57,802 nt of DNA, taken from NCBI GenBank assembly GCA_903830985.1, contig CAIKVZ010000171.1:1-57802 (forward strand), read 5' to 3'. The stretch is from an uncultured beta proteobacterium (GTDB lineage: Bacteria; Pseudomonadota; Gammaproteobacteria; Burkholderiales; Burkholderiaceae_C). Positions 6,534 to 14,555 of this stretch are shown here, one piece after another; within the stretch, counting starts at the first letter, position 1, and each line of letters begins with the position of its first letter. A model generated the notes under the pieces. That model was given only the letters and a program-made list of their open reading frames with translations, did no database searches and was not told where the DNA came from. The position numbers and the translations under genes were made by a program.

Positions 6534-9185
6534 CTACTTCGGGCTGACGCAGTTGCCCGAACCGTAAGGCGGGGTCAGGAAGGACCCGTTGAGCTTGTCA
6601 GCGTCCAAAATATTGGTGACAAAACTCCGTTGGCTTGTACCCTCGGAGCCCACGACGGCCGTCGTCGCCTTGATGGTATAGGCCAGCCAACGCCCCACGT
6701 TCTGCGGGTAAGAGACCTGGAGCAGCAATTGGCCGTTGGCGTCGGTCTTGTTGCCGTTCAGGTACGACATGACAATGTCCGATTTCCTGGGCTCGAGCAT
6801 TCCCGTTCCGTTGATGTCCTCGCCCACCTCCATGGTCCCGTTGCGGTTCAGGTCTTCGTTCATGCACCAAACGTTGTTGCTTGCCGTTGGCGTGAGGGTG
6901 CTGATGTAGCCTGGGTACAGCGCTGCGCCATACGCCACCGTGATGTCAGGCACGGGAATCGGAAGATACCCAAGGCCGAACGTACCTTTTCCATAGTGCG
7001 TGATGTCCACACTACCGGAAACCACGGCGTCCCTGACGGCCAGACCCGAGGCGTCGGCCACCTGTATCAGGAACGTCTCCAGGTAGGCTACGCCGCCCAG
7101 GCCTGCGGTCATCTTGTTGTAGTTGCCAATGCTGATCGACAGCGGCTGACTGTTGACGGTGAGCGATGCGGCGACGAATTGCGGACAGGCCGAGTTGGCA
7201 AGCGCAGCGTCAGTGGTGGCGTAACAGGCGCGCAGTTGCACGCCGTTGGTCGGACTGGTGCGGGTGCCGGAAATGTAGTCACTCTCGGCCAAGCCTGCGG
7301 TGTCGCTGTACACCAGCGCAGCGCCGGTGGAAATGGACTCGCCCGAGCCCAGTGCCGGAGGAACGATCTCGAAACGCACGCGCATGTTTTTGATACCGCC
7401 ATTGCTGGCATCCAGAAATTTGGCACTCAGCCTGGCACGGTTGACCGTTGAAGCGTTGGCATTGGGCGCAATCGACGTAGGGTTGGCGTTCAGCGACTGG
7501 GCCACACCCAGACTGACAGCGTCAGGGATGCCGCTGCCGCCCGGACTCACCACCTGAATCGCCTTGGTCACACTCAAGGGCGTGCCGGCAGCGACCAGAG
7601 CAATGATGTCGTAGCTTCCGTCTGAAGCCGGTGCGAGGACGCTGGGTTGGGTCGGTGGACTTGTCGCCTGCATCACATAACCGGCGGCATCCGTGACATA
7701 GGTTCCGGCAAACCCGGCACTCCCCGATAGCTGAACCGACGTTCCCGCAATCCCCGTTCCCAGGGCATCAACGAGTTGCGCAAAGAGTTGCACGCTTTGA
7801 GCGGGAGCCGGGTTCGCCGGCACCGTGGACAGCTTGATCTGGCTCCCCACAACCGGGATCGTCACCGTCTTGAGGATGCCATTGACCGTAATCGACGCAA
7901 TGATATTGCGGTTCGTCTTGTCGGCGCCAATATCCACAGTCGCCACCCATTTACCGGTGGCGTCGGTCACGGCGGCACTCGGACGCAAGATGCCGGAATT
8001 CACCGATCCCTTGATGCTCGCACCGGCAACCGGGTTGTTGTAAACGTCCAGCGCCACCACGGTCACCGTTAGCAAATCGCTGCCGGAATTGGACAACGTG
8101 GTCTTGTCCACCGCGATCGGAAAACTGGCCACCGATGCATCCACGGCGTTGCCAATGACCCTGATCAACGCCGTCGAGGTTTTCCCTATGACCGTGATCG
8201 AGGCGGTAATGGTGCGCAGCGATGCGTCACCGCCGATCTGCACCTTCGCCGTGTATTTGCCAGATGCATCCGTTAGCGTCGCTGTGGGAGTGACGACACC
8301 GGAATCGACCGCCACCTTGACACTGGCGCCGCTCACCGGATTCTTGTATTTGTCCAGCGTGGTCACGGTCACCACCACCGCATCGCCACCCACATTGGAC
8401 AAGGCGGGCTTGTCCAGTTCGTAGATGAAACTGTCAACGGAGCTGTCACCGCTGGCGGGGCCCGCGTTGACGGGAATCGCCACTGTTTTCACAGCGCCTC
8501 CAACCGTCACGGTGGCCGTGATGGTGCGCAGACTCTTGTCGGCGCCAATTCCTATGCTGGCAACAAACTTGCCCGCGGCGTCGGTGACTGTGCCGCCAGG
8601 CGTAACCATGCCTGAATCCAGCGCGACCTTGACTGTGGCACCGGCCACCGGGTTCCTCGTCAGGTCAAGCGCATACACCGTCAGCACGACCGCATCGCTG
8701 CCGGTATTGGCCAGCACCGGCTTATCGAGTTGGACGCTGAAACTTGCCACCGCGGCGTCACCCGTCCCGGGCACGGCAATGACGGGGATAGCCACTGACT
8801 TCACCAGTCCGTTGACCGCGAGGGTGACTGTGATGACGCGCAAACTCTTGTCGCCGCCGGTGCTCACCGCCGCCACGTAATTACCTTTGGCATCCGTCAC
8901 GGCACCGCCGGGCGTGAAAATCCCTGAATCCACCGCGCCCTTGACCGTGGCCGCGGGCACGGGATTATTTGAAACATCGAGGGCCGTGACGGTGATCTGC
9001 ACCACATCGCTGCCGGAGTTGGTCAGCGACGCCTTGTCCATGCTGATGGAAAGGTTGGCTACCGAAGCCGCACCCGAATTACCAGCCGAACCTGACGAAC
9101 TTGTCCCTGCGCTGCCACCACCACCCCCGCAGCCGAACAACACCGCAGTCAACGCGGTACAAACCAATAGTTTCAAGTATTTCAT
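6534..9185 (-). CDS. Large lipoprotein with four tandem Big_1-type Ig repeats, 883 aa
   Basis: The start is taken at the ATG at 9185 (MKYLKLLVCTALTAVLFGCG), which gives a compact lipoprotein signal with Cys19; a GTG four codons earlier is the alternative. After a Gly/Ser linker come four clear tandem repeats at about residues 42-137, 146-240, 250-343 and 351-447. Each follows the pattern LD.. then NPV.GA.VK then DSG then TDA.GK then ITA..TV. They resemble invasin/intimin Big_1 domains. More divergent Ig-like sequence follows to about 700. Near 775-799 are two acidic loops, DLNRNGTMEVGE and DINGTGMLEPR, resembling calcium-binding loops. The gene begins 31 bases after pilQ on the same strand, so it is probably in the pilus operon. 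Function unknown; surface display or adhesion is the inference. Confidence 0.82.
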   Translation of the reverse strand: MKYLKLLVCTALTAVLFGCGGGGGSAGTSSSGSAGNSGAASVANLSISMDKASLTNSGSDVVQITVTALDVSNNPVPAATVKGAVDSGIFTPGGAVTDAKGNYVAAVSTGGDKSLRVITVTLAVNGLVKSVAIPVIAVPGTGDAAVASFSVQLDKPVLANTGSDAVVLTVYALDLTRNPVAGATVKVALDSGMVTPGGTVTDAAGKFVASIGIGADKSLRTITATVTVGGAVKTVAIPVNAGPASGDSSVDSFIYELDKPALSNVGGDAVVVTVTTLDKYKNPVSGASVKVAVDSGVVTPTATLTDASGKYTAKVQIGGDASLRTITASITVIGKTSTALIRVIGNAVDASVASFPIAVDKTTLSNSGSDLLTVTVVALDVYNNPVAGASIKGSVNSGILRPSAAVTDATGKWVATVDIGADKTNRNIIASITVNGILKTVTIPVVGSQIKLSTVPANPAPAQSVQLFAQLVDALGTGIAGTSVQLSGSAGFAGTYVTDAAGYVMQATSPPTQPSVLAPASDGSYDIIALVAAGTPLSVTKAIQVVSPGGSGIPDAVSLGVAQSLNANPTSIAPNANASTVNRARLSAKFLDASNGGIKNMRVRFEIVPPALGSGESISTGAALVYSDTAGLAESDYISGTRTSPTNGVQLRACYATTDAALANSACPQFVAASLTVNSQPLSISIGNYNKMTAGLGGVAYLETFLIQVADASGLAVRDAVVSGSVDITHYGKGTFGLGYLPIPVPDITVAYGAALYPGYISTLTPTASNNVWCMNEDLNRNGTMEVGEDINGTGMLEPRKSDIVMSYLNGNKTDANGQLLLQVSYPQNVGRWLAYTIKATTAVVGSEGTSQRSFVTNILDADKLNGSFLTPPYGSGNCVSPK
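7845..9062 (-). repeat. Four tandem Big_1-like coding repeats, about 310 bp each
   Basis: The coding repeats correspond to residues 42-447 of the second Ig lipoprotein, with a period of about 102-104 codons. Protein similarity between units is obvious (SGSDxVxxTVxALD, NPVAGATVK, TDAxGK), while the DNA is diverged. This suggests old duplication rather than recent slippage. Confidence 0.75.
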
Positions 9186-9216
9186 GTCAATTCTCACAAT
9201 TCAAAGGCACCCGATT

Positions 9217-11370
9217 TCAGCGTGCAACGGACCGGTCTGAAATCATTTTGGGCGTGATGAACACGAGCATTTCCTTCTTGGTGGTCGACTTGGAGCGGCT
9301 CTTGAACAGGTTGCCCAGGTAAGGGATGTCGCCCAGCACCGGGACCCGGGTCTCGGAATCGCTCTCATCGAGCGTGAAGATGCCGCCGATGACCACCGTG
9401 CCGCCGTTCTCCACCAGCACCTGGGTCTTGATGTGCTTGGTGTCAATGGCGTAGCCCGCGGAAGTCAAAACGCCCGGGCTGTCCTTGTTGACGTCCAGGT
9501 CCAGAACGATGTTGCCCTCAGGGGTGATTTGCGGCGTCACTTCCAGCTTCAGGTTGGCCTTCTTGAAAGCGATAGAGGTCGCGCCGCTCGACGTGGCCAC
9601 CTGGTACGGCAGCTCGGTGCCCTGCTCAATCAGCGCCTTGGTCTGGTCCGCCGTCACGACCCGCGGACTGGACACGATCTTGCCCTTGCCATCAGCTTCC
9701 AACGCAGAAATTTCGAGATTCAGGAAGCGATTGGCCGTGGCATTGAAGATCGAAATCGCCACCGTAGCCGGGCTGTTGCCCCCCACTCCGATGGCCGGCA
9801 GATTGACGAAATTGCCGCTGGTGTCGACCGTTCCGCCAGCGCCACTCGTGCCCACAACGTTGCCGTAGCTGGTGCCAAATCCGATACGGTTGTTGCCAGA
9901 CAGTTGGTAGCCACCGTCACCGCCCTTGACGGCCCGCAGATCGGCACCGCCCAGGCGCACGCCCAGGGAGCGGCCAAAGGTGTCCGAGGCCTCGACGATG
10001 CGCGCTTCAATCACCACCTGGCGCACGGCGATGTCGAGCTTGGCGATCAGGGCTTGCACCTGTTCCAGCTTGATGGCGATGTCGGTGACGAAGATCTGGT
10101 TCGTGCGCGGCTCGGCCATGACGCTGCCGCGCGTGCTCAGGATGCGTGAACCACCGCTGCTGCTACTGCTGCTGCTACCGCCGCTGGTACCACCTGTTCC
10201 GTTGATCTGGCCGGCAATGTCCGCAGCCTTGGCGTAGTTCATCTGGAAGGATTGCGTCTTCATGGGTTCCAGATTCTGGATGGCTGCCGCGGCCTCCAAA
10301 TCCTTCTTTGTTTTTGCATCGAGTTCATCCTTGGGCGCAATCAGCAGCACGTTTCCGGTTTTGCGCATGCCCAGACTCTTGGCTTCCATGATGATCTGAA
10401 AAGCCTGATCCCAGGGCACGTCCTTCAGGCGCAGCGTCACCGATCCCGTGACCGAATCCGAGGTGATGATATTGAAGTTGGTGAAGTCGGCGATCACCTG
10501 CAGCAGCGCGCGGACCTCGATGTTCTGGAAGTTCAGCGACAGCTTTTCACCCGTAAAGCCGGTGCCCTGGGTCAGCTTGGCGGCATCCACTTTTTGCGGC
10601 CGCACCTCGACCACGAACTGGCTGTCGCTCTGGTAGGCACTGTGTTCCCAGGCCCCTGTGGGCTCAATCACCATGCGTACCCGGTCGCCTACCTGGAAGG
10701 TCGTGACAGATTGAATCGGTGTACCAAAATCCGACACATCCAGGCGACGGCGCAGCCCTTCCGGAAGTATCGACTTCATGAATTCCACGACCAGGGTTTG
10801 CCCCTGTTGCCGTATATCCACTCCGACCTGGTTGTTGGCCAGCGCCACGACAACCTTGCCCGAGTTGTCGGGTCCGCGCCTGAAATCGAGATCTTTGAGC
10901 GGCAAGGTGTCGCGATTGCGGTTTTCGGCAAAAACGGGTGCGCTTACCACCGCGGGCACGGCATTGGCTACGGGGTCCAGAAAGACCAACAAGGTCTTGC
11001 CGTCGGTTTGCGTTTTGTAGGTCGTGGCCGTCTTCAGATTCAGCACCACGCGCGAGCGCTCTCCGGCCTGAGCCACGCTCACGGACTTGAGGTTGCCCTG
11101 ATTGATCTCCACAGTGGAGCGACCCAGTCCGTTGGTGAAACCGGGGAAGTCCAGGGCGATGCGCGCCGGCGACTGGATGGCAAAGCCGGCAGGGGCGTTC
11201 GGCAGGGGTTGCGACAGTTCGATGCGCACCACCTCCACGCCGCCCTGCAGCGCGCCGCTGACCGACTCGATCACGTTTTGCGCCTGCGCCGCCAGGGACA
11301 TGGCCATACTCACTGCCAGCAAGGCTGAGCGCTGCAGCATCTTCAGGGGACAAAGGATTGGGATATTCAT
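9217..11370 (-). CDS. pilQ: Type IV pilus secretin PilQ
   Basis: PilQ forms the outer-membrane channel through which the type IV pilus is extruded. The 717-residue protein has a Sec signal peptide (LLAVSMAMSLAAQAQ) and two AMIN peptidoglycan-binding domains (about 30-250). The secretin/TonB N-terminal domain follows (SLNFQNIEVRALLQVIADF), then an N1 domain with a Ser/Gly-rich linker (about 390-405). The C-terminal secretin domain has VPVLGDIPYLGNLFKS and LVFITPKMI. The ATG at 11370 overlaps the pilP stop (ATGA); a frame extension to 11418 is not part of the protein. Last gene of pilMNOPQ in the canonical order. Confidence 0.97.
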   Translation of the reverse strand: MNIPILCPLKMLQRSALLAVSMAMSLAAQAQNVIESVSGALQGGVEVVRIELSQPLPNAPAGFAIQSPARIALDFPGFTNGLGRSTVEINQGNLKSVSVAQAGERSRVVLNLKTATTYKTQTDGKTLLVFLDPVANAVPAVVSAPVFAENRNRDTLPLKDLDFRRGPDNSGKVVVALANNQVGVDIRQQGQTLVVEFMKSILPEGLRRRLDVSDFGTPIQSVTTFQVGDRVRMVIEPTGAWEHSAYQSDSQFVVEVRPQKVDAAKLTQGTGFTGEKLSLNFQNIEVRALLQVIADFTNFNIITSDSVTGSVTLRLKDVPWDQAFQIIMEAKSLGMRKTGNVLLIAPKDELDAKTKKDLEAAAAIQNLEPMKTQSFQMNYAKAADIAGQINGTGGTSGGSSSSSSSGGSRILSTRGSVMAEPRTNQIFVTDIAIKLEQVQALIAKLDIAVRQVVIEARIVEASDTFGRSLGVRLGGADLRAVKGGDGGYQLSGNNRIGFGTSYGNVVGTSGAGGTVDTSGNFVNLPAIGVGGNSPATVAISIFNATANRFLNLEISALEADGKGKIVSSPRVVTADQTKALIEQGTELPYQVATSSGATSIAFKKANLKLEVTPQITPEGNIVLDLDVNKDSPGVLTSAGYAIDTKHIKTQVLVENGGTVVIGGIFTLDESDSETRVPVLGDIPYLGNLFKSRSKSTTKKEMLVFITPKMISDRSVAR

Positions 11371-11912
11371 TTCTTTGTGCTCTCTAGCAACTGCAATTTG
11401 ACTGATCTTTCGATCCACTCACCGGAAGCGTCCTGGGCAATCTCACGCAAGCTCAGTTCTGTTTCACCGATCTTGGTAACGCGCCCATAGTTCTGCCCCA
11501 AATAGTTACCTTCGCGCACCTGATACAACAGGTTGTCGACGCGTAACAGGGCCACCGGCTGGCCGCCCTTGTTCAGGCTGCCCACCATGCTCACGCTGTC
11601 AAGCGGGAAGGACTCCAGCGCTTCCTTGCGCCGTGCAAGTTCGGGCGCCAGCAGCGCGGCGTTGTCGGCCACCTGTGTCAAATCCCGCTTGATCGACTGC
11701 GCCAGTCTCTGCAGACTGTACGGGTCGACGGTTCCACCCTGGGTGTACAACTGCGGCACGAATTTCTTCGGCTCGACGATAGGCTCAACCCCGGCCTTGA
11801 TCTGGTTACGCTGTTCCGCCATCCACTGCTGCAACTCTTCCTGGCTGGACGCGCCGCAACCGCCCAGCAAACCCAGTGCCAGAACCGCTGGCAAAAACCT
11901 CAGGGTCTTCAT
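11367..11912 (-). CDS. pilP: Type IV pilus lipoprotein PilP
   Basis: PilP is an inner-membrane-anchored periplasmic lipoprotein that links the PilN/PilO platform to the N-terminal region of the PilQ secretin. The 181-residue protein has a lipobox LLGGC (Cys19). A helical low-complexity linker follows, then the PilP beta domain with SFPLDSVSMVG, LLRVDNLLYQVREGNYLGQNYG and EIAQDASGEWIERSVKLQL. Both ends overlap neighbours by ATGA junctions (pilO upstream, pilQ downstream), so the four inner genes are translationally coupled. Confidence 0.96.
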   Translation of the reverse strand: MKTLRFLPAVLALGLLGGCGASSQEELQQWMAEQRNQIKAGVEPIVEPKKFVPQLYTQGGTVDPYSLQRLAQSIKRDLTQVADNAALLAPELARRKEALESFPLDSVSMVGSLNKGGQPVALLRVDNLLYQVREGNYLGQNYGRVTKIGETELSLREIAQDASGEWIERSVKLQLLESTKK

Positions 11913-12589
11913 TTCTTCGCTCCTGCGGCCGGCGCCGAAGCCGCCTTGCGCTGTGCCGCCACCTCATTCGCATCCAGATAACGAAAGGTCTTGGCTGTGG
12001 CCTCCATCGAAAGCAGGCCATCCTTGAGCGGCGCCACCGCCAGGTTGTTCAGGGTCACAATGCGCGACAGGTTGGCGATGTCCGAGGCAAAAGCACCGAT
12101 GTCGTGGTAACGACCGCTGACTTTCAAGGCAATGGGCAACTCGGCATAGTAGTCCTTCACCACCACCTGTCCGGGGCGGAACAACTCAAATTGCAGACTG
12201 CGGCCCAAGCCGGCCTGGTTGATGTCGGACAGCAGCGCATCCATTTCGGCCTTGCTGGGCAGCTGTTTTTCCAACTGGGTCACGAACTGCTGGACCTGCT
12301 CGCGCTGCTTTCTCAACACATCCAGATTGACCGCCTGGGCCAGTTTCTTCTTGTAGTCCTCGCGCAGCGTCAGTTCCTTGGCGCGCTCGGTTTCCAGTTC
12401 CGCGTCGTAGCCATTGAGCCAGGTAAACCAGAGCACGACCACCACCACCACCAGCACCACACAGAACAGGGCGTAGCGGGGCAATGAAGGCCAGGTTGCG
12501 GGGTCCTTGGGGTTGAGGTTGCGGAACTGGCCAAGCAGCTGCTCCTGCAGGGCCGCAAAGTCAATCTTTTGGGGTAACTTGATGTCCAT
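11909..12589 (-). CDS. pilO: Type IV pilus inner-membrane platform protein PilO
   Basis: PilO pairs with PilN to form the periplasmic alignment subcomplex. The 226-residue protein has a cytoplasmic N-terminus with a DFAALQEQLLGQFRNL stretch, one membrane helix at about 45-64 (VVLVVVVVVLWFTWL), and a coiled coil at about 70-125. A ferredoxin-like domain with ALKVSGRYHDIGAFASDIANL is typical of PilO. The C-terminus is Ala/Lys-rich. It starts 7 bases after the pilN stop and overlaps pilP by ATGA. Confidence 0.95.
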   Translation of the reverse strand: MDIKLPQKIDFAALQEQLLGQFRNLNPKDPATWPSLPRYALFCVVLVVVVVVLWFTWLNGYDAELETERAKELTLREDYKKKLAQAVNLDVLRKQREQVQQFVTQLEKQLPSKAEMDALLSDINQAGLGRSLQFELFRPGQVVVKDYYAELPIALKVSGRYHDIGAFASDIANLSRIVTLNNLAVAPLKDGLLSMEATAKTFRYLDANEVAAQRKAASAPAAGAKK

Positions 12590-12596
12590 GGCGTTG

Positions 12597-13256
12597 CTAG
12601 GGTTTCACTGGAGCCAAGGGCAAGGAGGCCGGCGCCTTGACCGCACTCGCAGCCGATGCGCTGACCAGAGGTGCCGACGCAGCCTTCTGTGCTTCACTTG
12701 TGCGCATCAGGCGCACACGGATGTTGAACTTCGCCACCCGTCGCTGGTCCTTGGGACCGAGTGCCACTGTGTCGGAAACAATCTCCACCAGATCGGGGCG
12801 CGACAGCCACGGCGTATTGTTCGCCAGATTGCGCAGCAGTTCGGAAATACGCTCGTTCGACTGCGCAACCCCCTGCAGGGTGACGCTCTGGTTTTCCTGG
12901 CGCATGGTCCTGATGAAGACGCCGTCGGGCAATTGCTTGACCAATTCATTGAGCAAGTGCACTGGCAGGTTGCGGTCGGATTGCAGGTCTTCCACCGCCT
13001 GCTGACGCGCCCGCAACGCGGTGATTTCGGCTCGCAAACCGGCGATATCCTTGATCTGTCCGTCAAGCTTCTTGTTCTCGGCCTGCAGCACGTTGATCTT
13101 TTGCTGCTGGTCGGCCAACTGCGCCTGGTAGTAGAGAAAAATGGTTCCCGCCACCAAACCGCCCAACAAGGCTGCGGCACCCATCAAAAGATTGAACGCC
13201 TCCCGCTTGCGTTTGCGCGCAGCCTCGCGGTGCGGCAGCAGATTGATCAGGATCAC
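12597..13256 (-). CDS. pilN: Type IV pilus assembly protein PilN
   Basis: PilN carries the short cytoplasmic peptide that docks on PilM and forms a heterodimer with PilO in the periplasm. The N-terminus ILINLLPHREAARKRKREAF holds the conserved INLLPHR PilM-binding motif. A membrane helix spans about 22-42, then a coiled coil (about 45-85), then a PilN fold with ITALRARQQAVEDLQ and GVAQSNERISELLRNL. The C-terminal 30 residues are Ala/Ser/Pro-rich. Length 219 fits the family. It overlaps pilM by four bases. Confidence 0.95.
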   Translation of the reverse strand: MILINLLPHREAARKRKREAFNLLMGAAALLGGLVAGTIFLYYQAQLADQQQKINVLQAENKKLDGQIKDIAGLRAEITALRARQQAVEDLQSDRNLPVHLLNELVKQLPDGVFIRTMRQENQSVTLQGVAQSNERISELLRNLANNTPWLSRPDLVEIVSDTVALGPKDQRRVAKFNIRVRLMRTSEAQKAASAPLVSASAASAVKAPASLPLAPVKP

Positions 13257-14332
13257 TGGGTAAACCTCCGCATGGCCAGACCGCAGGCGGTGAGGTAGGA
13301 CGACGCTTCGTTGAGCAGCCTCTTGGCACGCACAGCCGGACCAATTTCCATGCCTTCAAACGGATTCACCACGGTGCAAGGTGCCGCAGCCAAACGCGCC
13401 ACGGCGTCAGACAATCCAGGCAAAGCTGCAGCGCCGCCGGCCAGAAAAATTTGCCCGACCTTGCTGTGTGGCGTCGTCGTGAAGAAAAACTGCAGGGCCC
13501 GACTCGCCTCCTGGGCCATGTTTTCCACAAAAGGTCGCAGCACGCTGACCTCGTAATCGTCCGGCAAGTCGCCGCTGCGCTTCTTGATTTCCGCTTCTTC
13601 TGCGGAAAAACCGTACTGCCGCACGATCAACTGCGTGAGTTGCGCGCCGCCAAAGGCCTGATCGCGCTCGTACAGCACTTCTTCGTTGCGCAATACCTGA
13701 AGGCTGGTGGTGAAGGCGCCGATCTCGAACAACGCCACCAGCGTGTCAACACCCTGGTCGGGCAGGTTTTCGATGAGTCGACCGGCGGCCAGCCTCGCGG
13801 CGTAGGTGTCCACGTCCACCACCACCGCTTTGAGCCCAGCGGCTTCGGCCAAGCCCTGCCGGTCCTGCACCTTCTCACGGCGCGACGCGGCAATCAACAC
13901 TTCGACGTCGCCCTCGGTCTTGGGGCTGGGGCCAATGACATAAAAGTCCAGGCTGACCTCATCGAGGGAAAACGGAATGTACTGATTCGCCTCGGATTCG
14001 ACTTGAAGTTCCAGTTCAGCCTCGGACAGGCCGCCTGGAAGAATGATTTTTTTGGTGATTACGGCCGAAGGTGGCAGGGCCAGCGCCACGTTGCGGCAAC
14101 GCGTGCCGCTTTTCTTCACAACCCGGCGAATCGCTTCGGCGACCTCTTCAAATTTTTCGATGTTGCCGTCGGTCACCCAGCCACGTTCGAGCAATTCGAT
14201 TGCACAGTGTTCGAGCACCAGGGCGCCGGACTTGTCGCGCCCCAATTCCACCAGTTTGACGCTGGACGAACTGACGTCCAGACCCACCATGGCAGCAGCC
14301 TGTCGATTGAATAACGACCCCAAAGAGATCAA
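13253..14332 (-). CDS. pilM: Type IV pilus actin-like ATPase PilM
   Basis: PilM is a cytoplasmic FtsA-like actin-fold protein that binds nucleotide and the PilN N-terminus, connecting the cytoplasmic motor to the inner-membrane platform. The 359-residue product starts MISLGSLFNRQAAAMVGLDVSSSSVKLVEL, with the first actin phosphate loop GLDVSSSSVKLVEL. It shows VDTLVALFEIGAFTTSLQVL, and FLAGGAAALPGL for the adenosine motif. First gene of the pilMNOPQ operon, divergent from mrcA, 223 bases away. A minus-strand promoter candidate (TTTACT, 18-base spacer, TACTAT) lies at about 14392-14422. Confidence 0.96.
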   Translation of the reverse strand: MISLGSLFNRQAAAMVGLDVSSSSVKLVELGRDKSGALVLEHCAIELLERGWVTDGNIEKFEEVAEAIRRVVKKSGTRCRNVALALPPSAVITKKIILPGGLSEAELELQVESEANQYIPFSLDEVSLDFYVIGPSPKTEGDVEVLIAASRREKVQDRQGLAEAAGLKAVVVDVDTYAARLAAGRLIENLPDQGVDTLVALFEIGAFTTSLQVLRNEEVLYERDQAFGGAQLTQLIVRQYGFSAEEAEIKKRSGDLPDDYEVSVLRPFVENMAQEASRALQFFFTTTPHSKVGQIFLAGGAAALPGLSDAVARLAAAPCTVVNPFEGMEIGPAVRAKRLLNEASSYLTACGLAMRRFTQ

Positions 14333-14428
14333 GAATGTCCCCTAAAACGCGCCGTGTTACGGCTGCCCTAACTTAAGAAATCACTTTAATAGTAGCAGTA
14401 AGCTCTTTGTTCAGTAAAGGTTTTTAAC

Positions 14429-14443
14429 AATTTGCAGCAAATT
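14429..14443. promoter_or_regulatory. 15-bp perfect palindrome in the pilM / mrcA divergent region
   Basis: AATTTGCAGCAAATT has 7-base arms around a single central A. It is flanked by a second dyad, AACAATT (14426-14432) and AATTGTT (14444-14450). It sits just upstream of the candidate pilM promoter, so it is a plausible operator. No known regulator is assigned. Confidence 0.4.
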
Positions 14444-14522
14444 AATTGTTGCCAAAAGTCTACGCCGCCCACAACTGACTGCCGGCCTGAGCGTATCAGG
14501 GATTTATTCGCCCGCCGATTTC

Positions 14523-14528
14523 TATAAT
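14523..14528 (+). promoter_or_regulatory. Candidate -10 element of mrcA
   Basis: TATAAT, a perfect sigma-70 -10 match, lies 27 bases before the mrcA ATG. No good -35 hexamer sits at 16-18 bases upstream (GGATTT at best), so the promoter call rests on the -10 alone. Confidence 0.4.
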
Positions 14529-14555
14529 GGCCCGCACACGACCAAGACACTTTAC

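Noticed and set aside
9186-9216. Terminator between pilQ and the second lipoprotein gene
   Set aside because: The 31-base gap has no hairpin and no T-tract, so read-through is more likely.
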